Origin: UBA685 sp049889495
Lineage (GTDB): Bacteria; Pseudomonadota; Alphaproteobacteria; Puniceispirillales; Puniceispirillaceae
Reading direction: 5' to 3'
Assembly: GCA_049889495.1 (NCBI GenBank)
Contig: JBMHDH010000053.1
Coordinates: 1-7,003, forward strand
DNA: 7,003 nucleotides
The notes beneath the pieces were generated by a model. It saw nothing but the letters and a program-made list of their open reading frames with translations. It did not search any database and was not told the origin of the DNA. A program made the translations under genes and the position numbers. Within the stretch, counting starts at the first letter, position 1, and each line of letters opens with the position of its first letter. Below are positions 1-5,740 of this stretch, in pieces.

Positions 1-1047
1 AGCCTGGAACTCAGGATAAGCATATGTTGAAGCACGTGTGCCTGTTGGTACTGAACCCCAACCGAAATCTGGGTGATCTGCAACAGCTTTGATGTAAGCT
101 TTTGAAGTTGCCCATTCGATGAACTTCTTTGACTCTTCAGCGTTTGGTGAGCCAGCTGGTACAGCCATTGCCCATGCCCACAACCAGTTTGCACCAACTG
201 CGTTACCAGCATTTGGTGACTGTGCGTAAGCAACACCATCAACAGTTAGGAATGAAGCAGCGATTGTAGCATCAATCCACATGCCGCACTTGCCTTCGTT
301 GTATAGCGCCAAAATTTCGTTGAATGAGTTACCTTCTGAACCTGGAGGGCCATAGTTACCCAATAGGTCTACGTAGAAGTTAATAGCTTCATGCCACTGA
401 ACTGAATCAATTGTTGGACGCATGTCTTTATCGAACCATGCACCACCGAATGAGTTCACAACCGTTGTGATGAACGCCATGTTGTCACCCCAACCTGGCT
501 TACCACGAAGACATGCACCATAAACATCGTTTGCTGGGTCATGGATCGCTGCTGCTGCGGCTTTCACACGTGCCCATGAATCATTGTCGTTGATTGTCAC
601 GCCTGCGGCATCTGTTAGGTCCTTACGGTACATAACCATTGATGATTCACCATAGAATGGTGCGGCATACAATGTACCATTATGTGATAGACCATTGCGC
701 ATAGCTGGTAGCATATCATCAATATCATATGCGGCACCGAAGTTTAGAGGCTCAATCCAGCCTGCTGCACCCCAGATTGGTGCTTCCTGCATACCAATGT
801 TGATGATGTCATACTGGCCACCACCTGTGGCTGTATCTGATGTGACCTGCTCACGAAGCACACCTTCTTCAAGTGATACCCAGTTAAGCTTTACACCAGT
901 GTCTGCAGTGTATGCTTCCGCAACCTTCTGCATGTTGATCATGTGACCATTGTTCACAATCGCGATGGTCAACTCAGTTGCTGATGCATAAGATGCACTC
1001 GCAACTGCAAGCGTCAAACCAAGCGCTGCTTTCTTTAAAGATTTCAT
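1..1047 (-). CDS. smoE: Polyol (sorbitol/mannitol-type) ABC transporter, periplasmic substrate-binding protein, 3' end beyond window
   Basis: The reading frame is open from the ATG at 1047 to base 1, giving 349 residues without a stop; the family is about 435 residues, so roughly the last 85 are missing. Residues 1-23 are a Sec signal peptide: positively charged start (MKSLKK), hydrophobic core, and ASA before the likely cleavage at A23/T24. The mature protein begins TELTIAIVNNGHMI and carries segments I recognise from Rhodobacter SmoE/MtlE-type binding proteins: APFYGESSMVMYRKDL (129-144), YGACLRGKPGWGDNMAF (176-192), NEGKCGMWIDAT (250-261) and VPTGTRASTYAYPE near the edge. Cysteines 179 and 254 sit in two of these conserved blocks and could form a disulfide (inference). 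The family role is to bind hexitols in the periplasm and deliver them to SmoF/SmoG/SmoK-type permeases and ATPase, expected further left. The polyol dehydrogenase gene just upstream supports this. Codons such as GGT, CGT and GTT are commoner than in the neighbours, suggesting high expression. The exact ligand is not readable. Confidence 0.93.
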   Translation of the reverse strand, partial: MKSLKKAALGLTLAVASASYASATELTIAIVNNGHMINMQKVAEAYTADTGVKLNWVSLEEGVLREQVTSDTATGGGQYDIINIGMQEAPIWGAAGWIEPLNFGAAYDIDDMLPAMRNGLSHNGTLYAAPFYGESSMVMYRKDLTDAAGVTINDNDSWARVKAAAAAIHDPANDVYGACLRGKPGWGDNMAFITTVVNSFGGAWFDKDMRPTIDSVQWHEAINFYVDLLGNYGPPGSEGNSFNEILALYNEGKCGMWIDATIAASFLTVDGVAYAQSPNAGNAVGANWLWAWAMAVPAGSPNAEESKKFIEWATSKAYIKAVADHPDFGWGSVPTGTRASTYAYPEFQA

Positions 1048-1054
1048 AATAGAT

Positions 1055-1060
1055 CCTCCC
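1055..1060 (-). promoter_or_regulatory. Ribosome binding site of smoE
   Basis: On the minus strand GGGAGG lies 7 nt before the ATG at 1047. It is a strong Shine-Dalgarno match at good spacing, and it fixes the start because the signal peptide begins directly there. Confidence 0.85.
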
Positions 1061-1204
1061 ACGAAATCATCTCATTTGAGTGCTTAAACTCTAAAAGGAG
1101 TCAAAAGCTGTGCGCCAATATTATTTTGCTATTGATATATACTATTTTTCATCATTTTTCTTAAATAATTACAAAAATTTCAAGAAACCATAACAGCAAA
1201 AAAT

Positions 1205-1233
1205 ATTATAAGAATGGCGTATTTATGCGGAAA
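1205..1233 (-). promoter_or_regulatory. Candidate sigma-70-type promoter of smoE
   Basis: On the minus strand a perfect TATAAT (1205-1210) stands 17 bp after a weak -35, TTTCCG (1228-1233). Transcription would start near 1198, giving a leader of about 150 nt. The spacer contains CGCATAAATACG (1218-1229), an imperfect dyad (8 of 12 positions symmetric) that could be a repressor site. The -35 is poor, so the promoter may need an activator or the A-tracts just upstream. AT-rich DNA produces such boxes by chance, hence the modest confidence. Confidence 0.45.
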
Positions 1234-1240
1234 TCTTGCA

Positions 1241-1267
1241 TTTTTTGCCATATTTTCTGCTTTTTTT
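1241..1267 (-). promoter_or_regulatory. Phased A-tracts upstream of the smoE promoter (UP-element/bend candidate)
   Basis: The minus strand has A-tracts at 1267-1261, 1256-1253 and 1246-1241, with centres about 9.5 and 11 bp apart, close to one helical turn. They begin about 8 bp upstream of the candidate -35 box. Phased A-tracts bend DNA, and A/T-rich DNA here can contact the RNA polymerase alpha subunit; that is general knowledge, and its action here is inference. Confidence 0.35.
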
Positions 1268-1280
1268 ACGATTATGAAAC

Positions 1281-1303
1281 ATCAGATGAGAAGCAATTCT
1301 GAT
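1281..1303. repeat. Inverted repeat, possible regulator site upstream of smoE
   Basis: ATCAGA (1281-1286) and TCTGAT (1298-1303) are perfect 6-bp inverted arms separated by 11 bp. The centre is about 94 bp upstream of the predicted smoE transcription start, a position suited to an activator. It is not a terminator for smoS because no T-run follows on the minus strand. A dyad of this size can occur by chance. Confidence 0.25.
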
Positions 1304-1432
1304 AAAAAATCTCAAACCGATACAATTATTTGTTATGCAAGAGATGCGAATCGGACAGGTTTCACAGGATAATTTGTATAAAATAGAGCCAATTTAATCT
1401 TTTTGGGGGTTATTTTGACAAATTTCTACCAA

Positions 1433-2206
1433 TCAGCTCATCCAATTGCCGCCATCTACATTTAACGTTTGCGCAACAATATAATCAGCATCATCAGACG
1501 CCAAGAACACTGCCGCGCCTGTTAAATCTTCGGGATGGCCCATTCTGCCATAGGGAACCGCTTTGCCAACTCTTGCTTTTTTCTGGCCAAGGGCAAGATT
1601 TTCATATTTGGCAAATAGCGCATCCACCTCTTCCCACATATCCGTATCAACGACGCCAGGGGAAATGGCATTTACATTTATGCCATATTCAATCAATCCA
1701 AGCCCCGCTGACTGCGTCAGGCTAATCACAGCGGCTTTTGTGGCACAATACGCCCCGACCAAAACCTCACCGCGCCGCCCTGCTTGCGATGCCATATTAA
1801 TGATGGCGCCGCGCGTCCTTGTCGCAATCATATCCCGAGCGACCGCCTGCATGGTAAATAAGGTGCCTTCCACATTGACAGAAAAGACCTTGTGATAATC
1901 CTCTTTTGTTATGTCTGTAATCGGCGCAAGCGTGAATAAAGCAGCATTATTAATCAAAATAGATGGGGGACCAAACACCTGCTTTGTCTGTGATATCATC
2001 TCATTGATCGAATCTTGACATCTGACATCAAGATAGACCGCATGCGCCTCATTGCCTATTTTTTGGCTTAAGGCCTCTGCGGCATCACGATCGATATCAG
2101 CGATAATGACACGCGCACCTTCCGCAACGAATCGTTCGCAAAAAGCCTTACCAATGCCTTTCGCCCCGCCCGTAATAATTGCAACCCTACCTGCCAAACG
2201 TGCCAT
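1433..2206 (-). CDS. smoS: Sorbitol/galactitol (L-iditol 2-) dehydrogenase, short-chain dehydrogenase family
   Basis: This complete 257-residue classical short-chain dehydrogenase closely resembles Rhodobacter sphaeroides SmoS (256 residues), the NAD-dependent cytoplasmic enzyme that oxidises D-glucitol to D-fructose and also acts on galactitol. The Rossmann cofactor motif TGGAKGIG is at 12-19, Asp37 after the second strand favours NAD over NADP, NNA is at 86-88, and the catalytic tetrad is Asn111, Ser140, Tyr153, Lys157 (YCATK). Near-diagnostic blocks shared with SmoS from memory are INMASQAGRRGE (136-147), the CATKAAVISLTQSAG stretch (154-168), FAKYENL, and the C-terminus IVAQTLNVDGGNWMS. 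The ATG at 2206 is chosen because AGGAGG lies 7 nt upstream and the protein begins at the usual point before the first strand. It is transcribed toward smoE, so dehydrogenase and transporter form one catabolic locus. Preference among sorbitol, galactitol and related hexitols is uncertain. Confidence 0.93.
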   Translation of the reverse strand: MARLAGRVAIITGGAKGIGKAFCERFVAEGARVIIADIDRDAAEALSQKIGNEAHAVYLDVRCQDSINEMISQTKQVFGPPSILINNAALFTLAPITDITKEDYHKVFSVNVEGTLFTMQAVARDMIATRTRGAIINMASQAGRRGEVLVGAYCATKAAVISLTQSAGLGLIEYGINVNAISPGVVDTDMWEEVDALFAKYENLALGQKKARVGKAVPYGRMGHPEDLTGAAVFLASDDADYIVAQTLNVDGGNWMS

Positions 2207-2213
2207 GACAACG

Positions 2214-2219
2214 CCTCCT
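2214..2219 (-). promoter_or_regulatory. Ribosome binding site of smoS
   Basis: AGGAGG on the minus strand, 7 nt before the ATG at 2206, is a full Shine-Dalgarno match and supports that start. Confidence 0.85.
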
Positions 2220-2240
2220 GCAAAGAATATCTGTTACCCT

Positions 2241-2270
2241 AGCGTATGAATGGTACATGCTGTCGGTCAA
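2241..2270 (-). promoter_or_regulatory. Candidate promoter of smoS
   Basis: TTGACC (2265-2270), a 5-of-6 match to the -35 consensus, is followed after 18 bp by TACGCT (2241-2246), a weak -10. Transcription would start near 2234 and leave a leader of about 28 nt before the ATG. GTACCATTCATAC (2239-2251 region on this strand), with outer GTA/TAC arms, overlaps the -10 and could be an operator, but it is weak. Confidence 0.4.
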
Positions 2271-2292
2271 ATATATTCGATTGCCAAATAAC

Positions 2293-2312
2293 AAAAAGCC
2301 TGACATGTCTGG
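2293..2312 (-). terminator. Weak terminator-like dyad after osmC-family gene (or operator upstream of smoS)
   Basis: On the minus strand CCAGACATGTCAGG (12 of 14 positions symmetric; core GACATGTC a perfect 8-bp palindrome) is followed by CTTTTTG. It lies 27 nt after the stop of the OsmC-family gene, where a terminator would be expected. The stem is short, with an A-A mismatch and a CATG loop, so it would be a weak terminator. The same dyad is centred about 71 bp upstream of the predicted smoS start and could instead bind a regulator. Confidence 0.35.
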
Positions 2313-2338
2313 ATTAGCACCTAGAAATCGCTGGCTAG

Positions 2339-2785
2339 CTATAGCACCACCTTCATCTCACAGCTTAGCGCATTGGCAACAAAACAATAACGATGCGCCC
2401 GCTCATGCATTTCCTCTAGCTCAGATGTGGTTTTGTCATGGCCTTTGGCAAACTGTGTGACGGGATGTAAGTGAATACTTGCCACACATGTTCTGCCATC
2501 TTGTGTCTTACCAAGACGTGCAACAGCACAATCTTCATAAGATGTCACCTGCCAGCCTGCTTTCGCACAAAGGGCAAGGAACGTCATCATATGACAAGAG
2601 CTCAAAGAGGCCGCAATCGCTTCTTCGGGATTCACATAGCGTGCATCACCGCCGTAATCGGGGGCTGAGGTCATAGTGGCTTCTAAGCCGCCTGCAAAGC
2701 GCATACGGTGATTGACATTATAGCCCCCAGCTTCAAGCGCCCCGTCACCTAGTGACCAGTTTAATTTTGCGACATAATCTGACAT
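2339..2785 (-). CDS. OsmC/Ohr-family protein (putative thiol peroxidase-like)
   Basis: This complete 148-residue protein has the usual length of the OsmC/Ohr superfamily, small cytoplasmic alpha/beta dimers that in characterised members reduce organic hydroperoxides with two redox cysteines. The family pattern is visible: a beta-rich N-terminus, NPEEAIAASLSSCHMMTF at 52-69 with the first cysteine at Cys64 starting the central helix, and AHRYCFVANAL at 130-140 with the second at Cys134, followed by the closing strand. Extra cysteines at 73, 86, 100 and 142 are not family hallmarks. It starts at ATG 2785 behind an AAGGG-type ribosome site, 24 nt after the acyl-CoA synthetase stop, so it should be the last gene of that operon. 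It could detoxify peroxides or handle a thiol-reactive by-product of that pathway (inference). Peroxidase activity is not proven; many divergent OsmC-like proteins have unknown substrates. Confidence 0.85.
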   Translation of the reverse strand: MSDYVAKLNWSLGDGALEAGGYNVNHRMRFAGGLEATMTSAPDYGGDARYVNPEEAIAASLSSCHMMTFLALCAKAGWQVTSYEDCAVARLGKTQDGRTCVASIHLHPVTQFAKGHDKTTSELEEMHERAHRYCFVANALSCEMKVVL

Positions 2786-2809
2786 AAGCTTGCCCTTTGA
2801 TTGATTTGG

Positions 2810-4453
2810 CTAGGAATGCGGCGCTAATAATTTGGCTTTTTCACGCAAATCATTTTTCTTTATCTTGCCCGTTGAAGTTTTCGGCAATGGTCCAAAAACA
2901 TAGTGCTTTGGCCGTTTAAAACGTGCCAATCTTGTCTGGAAAAACGCATCTAATTCTTGCGCATCTACCTGGCTTTCACCAGCCAATTCTATAAAGGCGC
3001 AAGGTGTCTCACCCCATGTTTCATCTGGCATAGCCACAACAGCCGCCGCCGCAATCGCAACATGCTCAAATAAGGTTTTTTCAATTTCAATTGATGAGAT
3101 GTTCTCGCCCCCAGATATGATAATATCCTTTGCCCTATCTCTAATTTCAAGATAGCCATCTTCATGCATCACAGCGATATCACCTGTCCAAAACCAGCCA
3201 TCTTTAAAAGCTTTTTTGGTATCTTCTGGCGCTTTGAGATAGCCTTTCATCACTATATTACCACGCATCACAATTTCACCCATCGTCTGTCCATCAGCAG
3301 GCACGATCTCACCCGTATCAGGGTTTAAGACAAGGCAATCCTCTTGCAATTCATAAGCGACACCCTGCCGCGCTTTCACTTGTGCCTTTTCCTCGTCTGG
3401 CAAGTGATTCCATTCGGGTTTCCAAGCACATATCACAGCAGGACCATAGACCTCTGTCAGCCCATAAACATGGGTGATACGCACACCTTCATTCTCAATC
3501 GCCTTAATCACAGCAGGTGGCGGCGGGGCGGCCGCTGTCATCATTTCCACTTTATGGCTAAAGTGCCGCTTGTCTTGCTTCGTGGCATTGGCAATCAAAC
3601 TCATAATAATAGGTGCCCCGCATAGATGCGTTACCTTATGATCTGCCAGAGCATTATATATGGCCCCCGCCTCTGGTTGACGCAAGAAAACATGGCACCC
3701 CGCTAAAATCGTGATTGACCAAGGAAAACACCACCCATTGCAATGAAACATAGGCAATGTCCAAAGATAGACAGGAAAATGTGGCATCTGCCAGCAAAGC
3801 GTATTATTGACCGCATTTAAATAAGCGCCACGATGGCTATAGACCACCCCTTTGGGATTGCCCGTTGTCCCAGAGGTATAGCCAACCGTGATGGCATCCC
3901 ATTCATCGATCGGTGGCCTATAGGTAAAATCATCATCGCCCTCTGACAGCAATGCCTCATAAGTCAGCGTGCCAATCAAGGGACCAGATGGGCCTTGGGT
4001 ATCATCAATATCAATGACAAATGGCGCGCTCTTACATAATGACAGGGCCTCTATAGCAATGTCAGATAATGCGGTATCGACAAAGAAAACCTGTGCCTCA
4101 CAATGATCAAGAATATAGGCGATTGTTGCGGCATCAAGGCGCGTATTATTGGCGTTCAGAACAGCACCAATCATCGGTATCGCGAAATGACATTCCAGCA
4201 TCTCTGGAATATTGGGCGCTAAGATGGATATGCTATCTCCCTTGCCAAAGCCACGCTTATGAAGCGCAGAGGCAAGTTTGCGGCAACGTCTTTCCGTCTC
4301 ACCCCAATTTCGTTTGATAGCCCCATGGATCACAGCGGGCTTTTCAGGGTGAACGCGCGCGGTTCGTTTGAGAATTGAAACAGGAGAAAGAGGCACATAA
4401 TTGGCATCGGTCTTGCTAAGACAGGCTTGCTCATAAAGCTGCGAAGGCGCCAC
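2810..4453 (-). CDS. AMP-forming acyl-CoA synthetase (PRK08162-type, ANL superfamily)
   Basis: A complete 547-residue ANL-superfamily ligase, expected to activate a carboxylic acid with ATP to an acyl-adenylate and transfer it to CoA in the cytoplasm. The core motifs are all present: phosphate-binding loop YTSGTTGNPKG (192-202), VYGLTEVYGPA (329-339), TGD (423-425), the hinge and A8 segment RDRAKDIIISGGEN (437-450), and PKTSTGK with the catalytic lysine Lys530. The text YLWTLPMFHCNGWCFPW (229-245) and the N-terminus YEQACLSKTDANYVPLSP match the group of proteobacterial synthetases related to plant acyl-activating enzymes, which differs from the DmdB type (whose corresponding block I recall as FHVNAWG). 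The start is GTG at 4453, preceded by AGGGG with 7 nt between; upstream in-frame codons run into a stop. Only 2 nt separate it from the hydratase-family stop codon, implying translational coupling. The acid substrate is unknown; medium-chain, branched or aromatic acids are all possible. Confidence 0.9.
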   Translation of the reverse strand: MAPSQLYEQACLSKTDANYVPLSPVSILKRTARVHPEKPAVIHGAIKRNWGETERRCRKLASALHKRGFGKGDSISILAPNIPEMLECHFAIPMIGAVLNANNTRLDAATIAYILDHCEAQVFFVDTALSDIAIEALSLCKSAPFVIDIDDTQGPSGPLIGTLTYEALLSEGDDDFTYRPPIDEWDAITVGYTSGTTGNPKGVVYSHRGAYLNAVNNTLCWQMPHFPVYLWTLPMFHCNGWCFPWSITILAGCHVFLRQPEAGAIYNALADHKVTHLCGAPIIMSLIANATKQDKRHFSHKVEMMTAAAPPPPAVIKAIENEGVRITHVYGLTEVYGPAVICAWKPEWNHLPDEEKAQVKARQGVAYELQEDCLVLNPDTGEIVPADGQTMGEIVMRGNIVMKGYLKAPEDTKKAFKDGWFWTGDIAVMHEDGYLEIRDRAKDIIISGGENISSIEIEKTLFEHVAIAAAAVVAMPDETWGETPCAFIELAGESQVDAQELDAFFQTRLARFKRPKHYVFGPLPKTSTGKIKKNDLREKAKLLAPHS

Positions 4454-4455
4454 TA

Positions 4456-5286
4456 TTATTCCCCTGTCCAGTCTGGCATCTCTTTTTTATCAATAAAAGC
4501 ACCAATACCCGCTTCGGCATCTTTGAACATCATGTTGGTCGCCATCACCTCACCAGCAAAGGCATAGGCGTCATGCAAAGGCATTTCCAATTGCTTGTAA
4601 AACGCTTCTTTCCCAATCTTAACAGCAGAGGGTGATTTGGCGGCAATGCGCCGCGCCATGTCAAGGCTATGCGCCTCCAACGCGTCATCCTCAACCACCT
4701 GATTGACAAGCCCCATTTCATGCACACGAGCGGCATCAATAAACTCGCCCAGCAACAGCATTTCCATTGATTGCTTGCGTGATAAATTGCGCGATAAAGC
4801 CACCATAGGGGTTGAGCAAAATAGGCCAATATTGACACCAGATGTGGCAAAGCGTGCGGTTTGTGATGCCACTGCCAAATCACAAGCCGCCACAAGCTGG
4901 CATCCTGCCGCCGTAGCAATGCCACGCACCTCAGCTATGACAGGTTGCGGCAAAGTGACAAGCCGCTGCATTAATTTAGAGCAAATCGCGAATAATTCTA
5001 TGAAATAGGATTTGCCACCATCTGCATCATCCCTGCGAGCGGTCATTTCTTTTAGATTATGACCTGCACAAAAATGCTTTGATGAGCTGCGCAAAATCAC
5101 AGCGCCAACAGCTTTATTTTCGGCAATCTCATCAAGATGTGTTTGCAAAGCCTCTAGCATGTCTTGCGAGAGCGCATTAATGGCACGTGGTTGATTCAAC
5201 GTCAAAATTGCCACAGCGCCATTATAGCGCACAATCACCAAAGGCCCATCGACCTGCGCAGATGAATGATTTATTTTATCAGCCAA
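4456..5286 (-). CDS. Enoyl-CoA hydratase/isomerase-family protein, ECHDC3-like
   Basis: Crotonase-fold CoA-thioester enzyme, 276 residues from the preferred start. Numbering from there: HFCAGHNLKEM (71-81) forms the first oxyanion-hole segment, then ATAAGCQLVAACD (124-136), GVNIGLFCSTP (150-160), and a C-terminal FYKQLEMPLHDAY typical of human ECHDC3 and its bacterial relatives. The two glutamates that catalyse hydration in classical enoyl-CoA hydratase (Glu144 and Glu164 in the rat enzyme) are replaced by Gln130 and by a Gly-Val pair (150-151), so ordinary hydratase activity is doubtful. Start choice: TTG at 5286 has AGGAG 8 nt upstream. An alternative GTG at 5316 has AGGA six nt upstream and would add an unusual MIFGWIGALS leader; it directly follows the stop codon of the regulator remnant. 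It is first in an operon with the acyl-CoA synthetase (2 nt gap) and OsmC-family gene, and probably acts on the acyl-CoA made there. Reaction and substrate remain unknown. Confidence 0.88.
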   Translation of the reverse strand: MADKINHSSAQVDGPLVIVRYNGAVAILTLNQPRAINALSQDMLEALQTHLDEIAENKAVGAVILRSSSKHFCAGHNLKEMTARRDDADGGKSYFIELFAICSKLMQRLVTLPQPVIAEVRGIATAAGCQLVAACDLAVASQTARFATSGVNIGLFCSTPMVALSRNLSRKQSMEMLLLGEFIDAARVHEMGLVNQVVEDDALEAHSLDMARRIAAKSPSAVKIGKEAFYKQLEMPLHDAYAFAGEVMATNMMFKDAEAGIGAFIDKKEMPDWTGE

Positions 5287-5294
5287 AGACAGCG

Positions 5295-5299
5295 CTCCT
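5295..5299 (-). promoter_or_regulatory. Ribosome binding site deciding the TTG start of the ECHDC3-like gene
   Basis: AGGAG on the minus strand stands 8 nt before TTG 5284-5286. The competing GTG at 5314-5316 has a shorter AGGA (5322-5325 region). The longer match and the normal-looking N-terminus (LADKINHSS) favour the TTG, but both remain possible. Confidence 0.5.
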
Positions 5300-5316
5300 A
5301 TCCACCCAAATATCAC

Positions 5317-5718
5317 TTAATTCCTGTAAAACAAGAACAGCATGGAACAGCGTAATTTACCAGATAAAAAATGCGGCATTTGCCAATAAATTGCGCCAAT
5401 CTGGGGTAACAAACACGATGGTGCCATGGCGGATAGATTATCTACCTGCCTAATAATTGCCTCGTAATGATCATGGCCTCTCATGGCATCTAATCTGTGG
5501 TTTAGGCCGCGAATAATGTGTTTTTCAAGAGCGTGAGATGCTTTTTTGGGGTCTCTTGCGAGGGCCGCTTCAAAAATTTCCTTATGTTCTTGTGCGGCTT
5601 CATCACCACGATAAGTGATCACAAGCATTTGATAGCACAGATATTTGCTAAAAAGCTGCGAGTGGAATGACAACAGAATGCCAAAGCAATCATAGAGAGC
5701 TCTAATTTCAGCAGCCCT
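5317..5718 (-). pseudogene. Remnant of a GntR-family (FCD/FadR-type) transcriptional regulator, DNA-binding domain missing
   Basis: Conceptual translation from 5718, just after an in-frame TAA (5719-5721), reads as the C-terminal part of an FCD ligand-binding domain, especially from LLSFHSQLFSKYLCYQML through EHKEIFEAALARD to ALEKHIIRGLNHRL. This is the family's last helices: a regularly placed Glu-His and a second His in a KHI segment, corresponding to the last two metal-ligand histidines of FCD domains. Complete regulators are about 210-250 residues and begin with a winged helix-turn-helix. Here at most about 80 residues of homology (about 5718-5482) survive, and only 67 bp separate a possible TTG start at 5673 from the sulfatase stop, so there is no room for the rest. 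After about 5482 the frame stays open to the TAA at 5317 but looks unlike the family (Cys- and aromatic-rich) and may be non-coding. A deletion or rearrangement joining the sulfatase 3' end to a regulator gene is the simplest reading. A short expressed protein is possible but unsupported. Confidence 0.7.
5335..5351. repeat. Tandem 7-bp direct repeat with 10-bp period
   Basis: GAACAGC occurs at 5335-5341 and again at 5345-5351, one helical turn apart, about 20-65 bp upstream of the two possible starts of the ECHDC3-like gene. Direct repeats at one-turn spacing can be regulator half-sites. Nearby on the minus strand TTGGCA resembles a -35 box, but I see no good -10 at the correct spacing, so no promoter is called. 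Confidence 0.25.
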
Positions 5719-5740
5719 TTAGCCTTGGCTATGCTTCATA

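Larger units (their letters stand above)
1048..1432. other. 385-bp AT-rich intergenic region between smoS and smoE
   Basis: No credible gene or RNA gene is visible here. The stretch is downstream of smoS and upstream of smoE, so it probably holds the smoE promoter and control sites. I see a TATAAT box (1205-1210), phased T-tracts on the plus strand (1241-1267), a 6-bp-arm dyad (1281-1303) and a weak dyad inside the promoter spacer (1218-1229). CTCATTTGAG (1071-1080), 23-32 nt before the smoE start, is a small 4-bp-arm dyad in the predicted leader. No clear hairpin plus T-run terminator follows smoS, so read-through from smoS into smoE is possible. Confidence 0.7.

Noticed and set aside
695..946. 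Plus-strand open frame opposite smoE
   Set aside because: It lies wholly antisense to conserved binding-protein blocks and has no coding character.
1340..1375. Repeated CCTGT (CCTGTGAAACCTGT on the minus strand) as a regulatory repeat
   Set aside because: Two 5-bp copies in AT-rich DNA are too short to distinguish from chance, and no promoter box is aligned with them.
1563..1895. Open frame on the plus strand opposite smoS
   Set aside because: It is antisense to a well-supported dehydrogenase with all catalytic residues, has no recognisable protein features, and no ribosome site was evident.
2257..2676. Several small plus-strand open frames opposite the OsmC-family gene and its 3' gap
   Set aside because: They overlap one another in different frames, have low-complexity or His/Cys-rich products, and oppose a gene with clear family motifs.
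4545..4925. Second minus-strand open frame inside the ECHDC3-like gene
   Set aside because: Its product is Trp/Leu/Arg-rich and resembles no family; it is an out-of-frame shadow of a conserved crotonase-family gene.
5720..5731. TAGCCTTGGCTA palindrome just after the sulfatase stop as a terminator
   Set aside because: The 5-bp arms leave only a 2-nt loop and no T-run follows on the transcribed strand.
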